Source: an uncultured Prevotella sp.
Lineage (GTDB): Bacteria > Bacteroidota > Bacteroidia > Bacteroidales > Bacteroidaceae
Assembly (NCBI GenBank): GCA_937874345.1
Contig: CALNBT010000015.1
Span: 1-31,601 of the forward strand
Direction: 5' to 3'
Length of the DNA stretch: 31,601 nt
Shown in pieces: positions 22,326-29,250 of this stretch. The notes beneath the pieces were generated by a model, which was given only the letters and a program-made list of their open reading frames with translations, was not told where the DNA came from and searched no databases. Positions within the stretch are counted from its first letter, which is position 1, and each line of letters begins with the position of its first letter. The position numbers were made by a program, and so were the translations under genes.

Positions 22326-24341
22326 ATGGAAAACAAAGAAAAGGAATTGGTACAATTACCAGAAAATGCTTTCACGGAATTGAAAGAAGGAGAAGAATAT
22401 CAGCCGATCATGAGCCCTAAGAAGGTTTATCCTGAAGTAAACACCTGGTCTGTAACCTGGGGTATTCTGATGGCGATGCTCTTTTCTGCCGCAGCCGCAT
22501 ATCTAGGATTAAAGGTTGGACAAGTTTTTGAGGCTGCTATTCCTATTGCCATCATTGCTGTTGGTGTATCGACAGCAACAAAACGTAACCAAGCTTTAGG
22601 TGAAAACGTCATCATCCAGAGTATTGGTGCCTGTTCGGGTGCCGTCGTTGCAGGTGCGATCTTTACACTCCCGGCCATTTACATCTTACAGGCCAAATAT
22701 CCGGAGATGAGTGCTTCGTTCCTCAAAATCTTTATGAGTTCAACTTTAGGCGGTATCATCGGTATCCTTTTTTTGATTCCTTTTCGTAAATATTTCGTCA
22801 GTGACATGCACGGAAAGTATCCTTTTCCTGAAGCTACGGCAACCACGCAGGTATTGGTCAGCGGTGCCAAAGGTGGCGATCAGGCTAAACCTTTGTTGAT
22901 GGCTGGCCTCGTTGGTGGACTTTACGACTTTATCGTTGCAACCTTTGGATGGTGGAATGAGAACTTCACTTCACGCGTCTTTGGATTTGGACAGCAGCTG
23001 GCCGATCATGCAAAACTGGTGTTTAAGGTGAATACTGGAGCCGCAGTCATGGGGCTGGGGTACATCGTTGGATTGAAATATTCCTTTATTATTTGTCTTG
23101 GTTCGTTTGCTGTTTGGTGGCTTATCGTACCAGGAATGTCATTGATTTTCGGTGACACCATACTCAATGTCGGTGGAACAATGCTAAGTACTCCTGTTTC
23201 AGCAATGTCTCCCGAAATGATTTTTGCGACCTATGGTAAAAGCATTGGTATCGGAGGCATTGCCATGGCTGGGATCATTGGCATTATCAAGAGTTGGGGC
23301 ATCATCAAAAATGCAGTAGGACTAGCTGCCAAAGAGATGACCGGTAAGAGCGAAGCAGAGAAGGCAGAAGTCAGAACACGGAAGGATATATCCTTCAAAA
23401 TCATTGCTGTAGGATCGATTGTAGCTATCTTGATTACATTTCTATTTTTCTGGCTTGGTGTAATGAGCAGTCTACCGCAAGCACTTGTGGCCATCGTTTT
23501 GGTAGCTGTTATTGCTTTCCTGTTCACAACTGTTGCTGCAAATGCCATTGCTATTGTGGGCAGTAACCCTGTTTCGGGCATGACACTGATGACGCTTATC
23601 TTGGCCAGTGTCGTGATGGTAGGTGTTGGACTCAAAGGTCCTGAAGGCATGGTTGCCGCTCTCATCATGGGCGGTGTCGTGTGTACGGCTCTATCTATGG
23701 CCGGAGCGTTTGTTACCGATTTGAAGATTGGATATTGGTTAGGTACAACACCAGCCAAACAAGAAACATGGAAGTTTCTTGGAACGCTGGTCAGTGCCGC
23801 AACAGTTGGTGGCGTAATGATGTTGTTGAATGCGACCTACGGATTTGATCCTGCTCAACCAAGCCATTTGGTTGCACCTCAGGCCAACGCCATGGCAGCG
23901 GTTATCGAGCCGATGATGAACGGAGCCGGTGCTCCCTGGGTTCTCTATGGTATTGGTGCTTTGATTGCTATCGCACTTACATTGTTCAAAATTCCAGCAC
24001 TGGCATTTGCACTGGGTATGTTTATTCCATTAGAACTCAATACTCCTCTGTTGGTTGGAGGTATTATCAGTTGGTATGTGACGACACGTAGCCGCGACAA
24101 ACAAATCAATAAAGCAAGAGGAGAAAAAGGCACTTTACTGGCGAGTGGATTCATTGCCGGCGGTGCCTTAATGGGAGTTGTGAGTGCTTTGCTACGCTTT
24201 GGAGGATTCAATCCTATTAATGAAGCTTGGTTGAACAATTCTTTGTCTGAGCTTCTGTCCTTGGCTGCCTATCTTCTATTAATCTGTTATTTCATCATTG
24301 CGACAAGAGATAAGAAGACTTTTGGGAAAGTACCAAAATAA
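22326..24341 (+). CDS. OPT-family oligopeptide transporter
   Basis: The 671-residue protein has a hydrophilic N-terminus of about 35 residues and then some 14-16 hydrophobic segments. The opening ELTVR-like region appears here as SPKKVYPEVNTWSVTWGILM (about 30-49), followed by YLGLKVGQVFEAAIPIAIIA. NPVSGMTLMTLILASVVMVG lies near 417-436, and ALGMFIPLELNTPLLVGGII near 560-579. These match the bacterial branch of the oligopeptide transporter family (TIGR00728/TIGR00733 type), which carries small peptides or metal-chelate compounds by proton symport. The bacterial substrate range is poorly defined, but peptide uptake would suit a proteolytic Prevotella. It stands alone, with its own promoter and terminator. 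It lies divergent to the M6 protease gene, with only about 140 bp between the two start codons. Confidence 0.9.
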   Translation: MENKEKELVQLPENAFTELKEGEEYQPIMSPKKVYPEVNTWSVTWGILMAMLFSAAAAYLGLKVGQVFEAAIPIAIIAVGVSTATKRNQALGENVIIQSIGACSGAVVAGAIFTLPAIYILQAKYPEMSASFLKIFMSSTLGGIIGILFLIPFRKYFVSDMHGKYPFPEATATTQVLVSGAKGGDQAKPLLMAGLVGGLYDFIVATFGWWNENFTSRVFGFGQQLADHAKLVFKVNTGAAVMGLGYIVGLKYSFIICLGSFAVWWLIVPGMSLIFGDTILNVGGTMLSTPVSAMSPEMIFATYGKSIGIGGIAMAGIIGIIKSWGIIKNAVGLAAKEMTGKSEAEKAEVRTRKDISFKIIAVGSIVAILITFLFFWLGVMSSLPQALVAIVLVAVIAFLFTTVAANAIAIVGSNPVSGMTLMTLILASVVMVGVGLKGPEGMVAALIMGGVVCTALSMAGAFVTDLKIGYWLGTTPAKQETWKFLGTLVSAATVGGVMMLLNATYGFDPAQPSHLVAPQANAMAAVIEPMMNGAGAPWVLYGIGALIAIALTLFKIPALAFALGMFIPLELNTPLLVGGIISWYVTTRSRDKQINKARGEKGTLLASGFIAGGALMGVVSALLRFGGFNPINEAWLNNSLSELLSLAAYLLLICYFIIATRDKKTFGKVPK

Positions 24342-24373
24342 TCAGTTGCTAAATTTAACTTGATTCGGCATCC

Positions 24374-24422
24374 AAAAATAATCCATGAACTTTGTTTTAT
24401 CAAGTTCATGGATTATTTTTTT
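24374..24422. terminator. bidirectional terminator after the OPT transporter gene
   Basis: A stem of about 19 bp (24374-24392 with 24402-24420), containing ATCCATGAACTT and AAGTTCATGGAT, encloses a 9-nt loop. A T-run follows on the plus strand and an A-run precedes it, so it can also act for the leftward helicase gene, whose stop is at 24496. Confidence 0.85.
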
Positions 24423-24495
24423 GATCAAATCAAAGCCCTTTTCAAAGATCATATCTACGAAAGGGCAGACCTAGTCAGCAAGGAATAAAGAAGAG

Positions 24496-27198
24496 TCAAT
24501 CTGCAACTTCAAAAAAGCGTAATACTGGTTTCAGAAAAGGGGTCAACGTTCGCTGTTGTTGACGGTTGTGATAATCGGTCTTCATGGTAGACCACGTCAC
24601 GATTAGTCGTTTCTTGGCTCTGGTAATGGCCACATAAAACTTTCGTTTGTCTTCTTCCAAAAGTCTCTTGTTGTTTTGGTTAAAATAGTTTGGGAAACGT
24701 CCATCTACGGCATCAAAAACAATAACCGTGTCAAATTCTAATCCTTTTGCTTTATGAACAGTAGTCACAAAGACCCTTTCATCTAACGTTTCGCTATTAC
24801 ACAGATCAGCTTCTTTGAGTGTATTGATTTCGTTGATATAGGTATTCAATTGCTCAATCAACGCAGAATGTTTTATGGTATCAATAATATCATTCGTCAA
24901 AAAAAGCTCTATATAATGCAATTGAGGATTCGGCTCTATCAATTTCTCTTGGCAAAGATGGTGATAGAAGGTCATCATCTCATTTACCAAAACAGGTTGA
25001 CGGATACCGATATCTAGGTTATACAACTGATTCTTTGAAGCTATAAACGACTGTAGATAGTTCTTTCGAAACACCTCTACCCGCTTTTGGAATCGCGGAT
25101 GGCGTATCCATTCTATTTGTGAAGGAACAGCCAATTTGGCTTTTGCATAACAATAGCTCACAAGATGGCAAGTCGCATTGACATCAGCATCAGCCAAGTG
25201 ACTGTTTTCTCCTTCAAGATGAAGGACATCCAATAAATATTTCAACTTGTATTGTTGAAGATTGGGCACTAACAATTTGGCTAATTTCAACGAATCAAGA
25301 TAGATTGGACAACATTTTGTCAAACTTATAGCAGGCAGACTGCGTAGCAAATTATATTTGAGAATGTGATAATCATAGTCAACATTATGTCCTAATAGAA
25401 TGCTGTCACCCACATAATCCATAAACATCTGCAAACCTGTAGCCCGTTCATATAGGATATGACGAGACATTTCTTCCAATAAAGGATTGTCTATATCGCC
25501 AAGTTTGGGGGGAATTTCACGATCTGTTTGCATGAAAACAACGAACGCTGAACCTTGTACTATCTGACCTTTCCTCATTTTGACAGCAGCGAGCTGAACA
25601 ATATCATCCTCAAAAACATTCAAACCTGTCGTTTCTGTATCAAAGACAACGATATCTTGTTGCTCATAAATATTGACAAACTGTTGCACATAAGTGCTTT
25701 GATCATAGTTAAGCAAGTCGGAAGGAAGCATTGAACGATCGATCAATCCTTTAACAAACGTTCTGGAAGCGGCATTACTTTCAAAGACATGAAGGCCTTT
25801 TAACAAACGTGACCACCCAATAAAGTTATGCTCATTATTCAACACATTCAGGTGAGCCAACAACAACTTTACTTCATGTGATGAAAACAAGTCTTCACCT
25901 GACACCTTAAAATGAGGTAATGACAAATGATTCAGCGCGTTACTCATCAATTCGGCATCAGCATTGGAATTGACAATGACCGCAATCGTATCATCTTTTC
26001 CCTGATGATGCAAGTTGTTCACCAGTTGGGCAACCTCTTCAAACTCGGTTTCAATATTCAAGCTTGAACGAATCTGCAATTCGTTTCCCTTCTGATCAGG
26101 CTCCTCCTCTGTCGTTGGTAACAGTTGTTTATCAATACCGAGCATCAATTCTGCATAGGTATTGTACATGTCGAGCAGATATTTAGGCGATCGATGGTTG
26201 ACAAACAAAAAGTGGATATGCGCTTCACAACGCTTCTTTAAAAGCTCTATTGTATCCATTTTAGCCCCCATAAAAGAGAAGATAGCCTGTTGCTCGTCTC
26301 CCAGATACATGACAGTGAATGCTTTTTTGTTGGTCAATTGATCAATGATAGCAAGCTGAAGAGCGTTAAGATCCTGGACTTCGTCAACCTGTATCCAAGA
26401 ATAACGCTTCAATTTGTTCTCATCATCTGCATGAAGTGCATCATAGGTCAACATTAACAGATCTTCAAAATCAAGTAACTTGTTTTCTGTTTTATAAGAA
26501 GAATAATGATGAGCCTGCATCATCTTTCGTAAAAGAGTGTCTATTAGTTTTTGACTGCCGACATCGTATGCATCACTTTTAGTCATATCGATATAGACAT
26601 CCGTATGATGATAAATATCAATCAGCGTTTGAGAGGTGAATGGAAGATGTTGAATCTCACAAATCCTTCTGAAGGATATCACATCATCATTATTGATACA
26701 TTCTTCATGAATACGCAATGTTTGAGGATGTTGATGCTGTATTTGGTGCATCAACCCACAGAGTTGTATTATCTCAGAATATTGCTTTCGTTTGGAATAA
26801 TTAGTCGTCACTTTGGATTCGTCTTCATCCATATATTGTGCAATGATACTAATCGAATCTTCTTCATCGATAACTGAGCTTTCAGCAGGTATCAAGTTGT
26901 TATCAAACAAAAACTTGGAGCAGTAGCGATGGACATTTCCCACATAGACTTTGGCAACATCTTTGTCAGCGATCCAGGTCTGAATGCGTTCTGTCATCCC
27001 TCTGGCAGCACGATTGGTAAAAGTCAAACAGAGCATGTCTTCATATGCAACGCCCCGCAAATGGGCTCTACGGATACGCTCTGTTAATATCTGGGTCTTA
27101 CCACTTCCAGGGGGAGCCAGCACTAAATGGTATCCGGTTTCAGCATTTATGACCTCCTCTTGATAAGGATCTGGTGTCCAAAGATTGTCTGTTTTCAT
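24496..27198 (-). CDS. UvrD-like superfamily 1 helicase with a nested DEDDh exonuclease domain
   Basis: In the 900-residue protein, motif I (LVLAPPGSGKTQILTERI) lies near residue 30. Ia (LCLTFTNRAARGM), II (VDEVQDLNALQ near 270), III (LGDEQQAIFSFMGA near 300) and IV (NHRSP) follow. At about 515-680 a complete DnaQ-type exonuclease is inserted: VVFDTETTGLNVFEDDIVQL, LLGHNVDYDYH, and HLADADVNATC with the D, E, D, H and D residues present. The helicase then resumes with motif V (VHKAKGLEFDTVIVFD near 835) and VI (KRKFYVAITRAKKRLIV). It should unwind and trim DNA 3' ends in repair. The order is unlike PcrA/UvrD, Rep or AddAB. A TTG start four codons upstream (27210) is possible, but the ATG at 27198 is preferred. 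Confidence 0.88.
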   Translation of the reverse strand: MKTDNLWTPDPYQEEVINAETGYHLVLAPPGSGKTQILTERIRRAHLRGVAYEDMLCLTFTNRAARGMTERIQTWIADKDVAKVYVGNVHRYCSKFLFDNNLIPAESSVIDEEDSISIIAQYMDEDESKVTTNYSKRKQYSEIIQLCGLMHQIQHQHPQTLRIHEECINNDDVISFRRICEIQHLPFTSQTLIDIYHHTDVYIDMTKSDAYDVGSQKLIDTLLRKMMQAHHYSSYKTENKLLDFEDLLMLTYDALHADDENKLKRYSWIQVDEVQDLNALQLAIIDQLTNKKAFTVMYLGDEQQAIFSFMGAKMDTIELLKKRCEAHIHFLFVNHRSPKYLLDMYNTYAELMLGIDKQLLPTTEEEPDQKGNELQIRSSLNIETEFEEVAQLVNNLHHQGKDDTIAVIVNSNADAELMSNALNHLSLPHFKVSGEDLFSSHEVKLLLAHLNVLNNEHNFIGWSRLLKGLHVFESNAASRTFVKGLIDRSMLPSDLLNYDQSTYVQQFVNIYEQQDIVVFDTETTGLNVFEDDIVQLAAVKMRKGQIVQGSAFVVFMQTDREIPPKLGDIDNPLLEEMSRHILYERATGLQMFMDYVGDSILLGHNVDYDYHILKYNLLRSLPAISLTKCCPIYLDSLKLAKLLVPNLQQYKLKYLLDVLHLEGENSHLADADVNATCHLVSYCYAKAKLAVPSQIEWIRHPRFQKRVEVFRKNYLQSFIASKNQLYNLDIGIRQPVLVNEMMTFYHHLCQEKLIEPNPQLHYIELFLTNDIIDTIKHSALIEQLNTYINEINTLKEADLCNSETLDERVFVTTVHKAKGLEFDTVIVFDAVDGRFPNYFNQNNKRLLEEDKRKFYVAITRAKKRLIVTWSTMKTDYHNRQQQRTLTPFLKPVLRFFEVAD

Positions 27199-27239
27199 AA
27201 TAGATTGCAATTCATTGAGCAGTTATCTACGATCTATTG

Positions 27240-27269
27240 CAAACTTACACAAAATATTTAAGCTTCAAA
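27240..27269 (-). promoter_or_regulatory. Bacteroidetes-type promoter for the helicase-exonuclease gene
   Basis: On the minus strand TTTG (27269-27266) is followed after 18 bases by TAAGTTTG (27247-27240). The ATG lies about 40 bases downstream. The spacing is one base short of the usual 19-21. Confidence 0.5.
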
Positions 27270-27321
27270 ACCTTATTTCTAAAAACTTAAACAAAGCGAA
27301 TTACCTGTCATGGAAAATCAT

Positions 27322-27329
27322 TACTTTTG
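27322..27329 (+). promoter_or_regulatory. -7 element before the structured leader
   Basis: TACTTTTG matches TAnnTTTG and would start transcription near 27335, just ahead of the hairpin region. A -33 TTTG is not apparent. Confidence 0.45.
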
Positions 27330-27339
27330 TAAAGTTCTT

Positions 27340-27479
27340 CGGAATGAAAGAATGATGGCAGGTATAATATTCGTTGCAAAAGCTGGCTTAGGGTGTTGGT
27401 TGTCTTCAAGTTTCACCCAAAAATAATTGTTGCTATTCTGCCGACTGCTTGGATGGGCCGCTCGTTCTTTCATTTTCCG
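27340..27479 (+). ncRNA. candidate structured RNA or 5' leader upstream of the EamA transporter gene
   Basis: CGGAATGAAAGAATG at 27340-27354 can pair with CGTTCTTTCATTTTCCG at 27463-27479, closing a 140-nt domain. Inside, GGCAG (27357-27361) pairs with CTGCC (27438-27442), and GGGTG (27391-27395) pairs with CACCC (27414-27418). The pairings nest, and the domain starts right after a -7 element and ends about 43 nt before the ATG. No good open frame covers it. It does not match motifs I know for TPP, cobalamin, SAM, preQ1, guanidine, SRP RNA or tmRNA. It could be a riboswitch-like leader or an independent small RNA. Confidence 0.4.
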
Positions 27480-27521
27480 AGATAACAGTTACTGAAAAAA
27501 AGAATTATTCCGTTCAAATCA

Positions 27522-28409
27522 ATGATCAACCGTAAAATAGAAGCTCATAGTGCTATCATCATTGCCAATATTATTTTTGGCTTAGGAGTACCTGTAACGA
27601 AATTATTACTCGACGAATGGGTAACACCAATGGGCTACATGCTATTGAGATGTCTCGGAGCTGCCCTTATCTTCTGGGCAATCAGTTTGTTCTTACCAAA
27701 AGAACATATCGAAAAAAAGGATTTGTTACTAATCATGTTGGGCGGTCTACTTGGCATTGTGATATCGCAAAGTCTTACAGCATGGGCGCTAGTATACACC
27801 ACACCGGTATATTTTTCTTTGATAGCGACCTTGACACCCGTAGCCACGATGTTGATGTCTGCCGCATTTTTGAAAGAAAAAATCAGTGGAAAGAAGACCA
27901 TTGGTGTGATGATTGGTATGGCTGGTGCGCTTTTGATGGTTTACATGGGATGGATTGGTGGATCAGGTACCAATGATTTGCTAGGTATTGTTCTGACAAT
28001 TCTAAGTCTGCTTACATGGGTTATCTATTTATTGGTTACACGCAAGGTTTCTCAAAAATACACAGCCGTGACTCAGATGAAATGGATTTTCCTTGTTTCA
28101 ACCCTTGCTATCCTGCCCTTTGCCATGCCCGAAATAAATCAACAGAAACTGTTTACTACTGATTGGGCATGGAGCGGCATCATCGAAATGACATTCATCG
28201 TTGTCTTTGCAACCGTCATGGGCTATTTCGCCATACCCTTTGCCATGAGATATTTGTCTGCCACAACAGTCAGTATCTACACAAATCTGCAACCGGTTGT
28301 GGCCTCCTTGGTAGCCATTTGGATCGGTCAGGATCTTCTGACATGGGACAAACCATTGGCGGGTATCCTTATTTTGCTTAGTGCATATATCGTAACGAAA
28401 AAAGAATAA
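27522..28409 (+). CDS. EamA/DMT-superfamily transporter
   Basis: The 295-residue protein has about ten hydrophobic segments arranged as two EamA repeats. Each repeat has the signature of the drug/metabolite transporter superfamily: IIANIIFGLGVPVTKLLLDE at the start, YFSLIATLTPVATMLMSAAF at the end of repeat one (about 92-112), and VSIYTNLQPVVASLVAIWIG at the end of repeat two (about 248-267). Members export or import metabolites such as amino acids or nucleosides, and the substrate here is unknown. It sits behind a structured leader, so its expression might be ligand-controlled. The next gene lies 177 bp downstream on the same strand, and no clear terminator separates the two. Confidence 0.88.
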   Translation: MINRKIEAHSAIIIANIIFGLGVPVTKLLLDEWVTPMGYMLLRCLGAALIFWAISLFLPKEHIEKKDLLLIMLGGLLGIVISQSLTAWALVYTTPVYFSLIATLTPVATMLMSAAFLKEKISGKKTIGVMIGMAGALLMVYMGWIGGSGTNDLLGIVLTILSLLTWVIYLLVTRKVSQKYTAVTQMKWIFLVSTLAILPFAMPEINQQKLFTTDWAWSGIIEMTFIVVFATVMGYFAIPFAMRYLSATTVSIYTNLQPVVASLVAIWIGQDLLTWDKPLAGILILLSAYIVTKKE

Positions 28410-28586
28410 AACCGGCCAAGCCGTTGCAGTGCAAAAGAAAGCCGTTCGAAAAGAAAGATCGTTCAACCCTTTCATGTAATGTCTACGAGGGCAGATCAAA
28501 GTAAATAACGTTCTCGATTCACGCATAACCCTTCGCCATCACAACTGCTTTTTCTACAGAAAAGGCCAAACATATACACAAAACTC

Positions 28587-28907
28587 ATGTTAATCATCCA
28601 CAATCGGCTCATCCCCTTCAAGAAATACGATGCAATCAACCTCTTTGGAATGTTGTTTTGCAAAAAAGGAACGTCGTTGACAGCCGACTTGATACAACAT
28701 GAACGCATTCATACCGCCCAGATGATCGAATTGGGTATTGTGTTTTTCTATATTTTTTATATCCTCGAATGGCTGACCAGACTACCGATGAAAGGACGGG
28801 CATACCTGAATATCTCGTTTGAACGCGAGGCATACCGCCACATGGAAGACAAAAATTACTTGCTTAAACGCAAACATTACGCTTGGATAAAGTACATCCG
28901 AAAATAA
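28587..28907 (+). CDS. small conserved protein with HExxH motif and one membrane segment
   Basis: In the 106-residue protein the N-terminal part contains FKKYDAINLFGMLFCKKGTS. The zinc-protease-like motif HERIHTAQMIEL lies near residue 39 (HExxH). A hydrophobic segment follows (LGIVFFYIFYILEWL, about 51-65), then ISFEREAYRHMED (about 80-92), whose Glu residues could be a third zinc ligand. Similar short proteins, with the same INLFG, HERIHTAQ and SFEREAY blocks, are common in Bacteroidetes and have no assigned role. It could be a minimal membrane metallopeptidase or a relic of the BlaR1/M56 kind. Activity is not shown. It is followed by the 22-bp repeat cluster, which may end its transcript. 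Confidence 0.72.
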   Translation: MLIIHNRLIPFKKYDAINLFGMLFCKKGTSLTADLIQHERIHTAQMIELGIVFFYIFYILEWLTRLPMKGRAYLNISFEREAYRHMEDKNYLLKRKHYAWIKYIRK

Positions 28908-28927
28908 GCAAAAATGATAGTGGCAAA

Positions 28928-29010
28928 CAAAAGTGCCCAAATTGCTTGACAATATAGGCACTCTTGCATCGCAATATAGGCATTTTTGTCATACAATATA
29001 GGCACTTTTG
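28928..29010. repeat. 22-bp tandem repeat (three copies) with one inverted copy
   Basis: Three direct copies start at 28950, 28972 and 28994 with a period of 22 bp. They share CAATATAGGCA, then a T-rich part ending TTG; the third copy is CAATATAGGCACTTTTG. An inverted partial copy, CAAAAGTGCCcaaATTG, lies at 28928-28944 and can pair with any of the three, best with the third. The paired form ends in TTTTGTTTT, so it could act as a terminator for the upstream HExxH gene. Three copies are too few, and the spacers too short, for a CRISPR array. Confidence 0.8.
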
Positions 29011-29183
29011 TTTTATTCATTCATAAGCCTTGATTTTCAACGTGTTAGCTTATGTGTATAAAACTCAATGATATGAGATATCGATGCCCATCATCACACA
29101 CAGACAAATCAATGAAAACACATGGACAGTTCTTCTGCATCGTTCCACAGGGAAGCGATGAATGCAAAAGGATATTAAACAAG

Positions 29184-29222
29184 AAAACGCTCGGTGCTTA
29201 TAAACTTGTCACCGAGCGTTTT
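29184..29222. terminator. strong terminator hairpin after the NagB-like/PIG-L gene
   Basis: AAAACGCTCGGTG at 29184-29196 pairs perfectly with CACCGAGCGTTTT at 29210-29222, with a 13-nt loop. It lies 29 bases past the stop of the leftward gene. A- and T-runs on both sides let it work in either direction. Confidence 0.85.
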
Positions 29223-29250
29223 GCAATTATATTGTTCAAGCGTTACATCT

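Larger units (their letters stand above)
28908..29250. other. 343-bp convergent intergenic region
   Basis: Apart from the 22-bp repeats and a strong hairpin at 29184-29222, I see nothing gene-like here. A plus-strand frame that starts at 29052 runs through the hairpin and then antisense to the NagB-like/PIG-L gene, and is not credible as a gene. Confidence 0.6.

Noticed and set aside
24435..24466. Second hairpin (GCCCTTT / AAAGGGC) before the helicase stop
   Set aside because: The stem is 7 bp with an 18-nt loop and no T-run on the minus strand. The strong stem at 24374-24422 explains termination better.
27340..27479. SRP RNA, tmRNA or 6S RNA
   Set aside because: The SRP core GGAAG/AGCAG-type loop and the tmRNA T-arm with a tag peptide frame are not visible. 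A 6S-like fold cannot be excluded, but no specific feature supports it, so it is kept only as an unnamed structured RNA candidate.
28928..29010. Possible CRISPR array
   Set aside because: The unit is 22 bp with only three copies and a conserved core that fills most of the unit, leaving about 5 variable bases. There are no spacers of 25-40 bp and no cas genes nearby.
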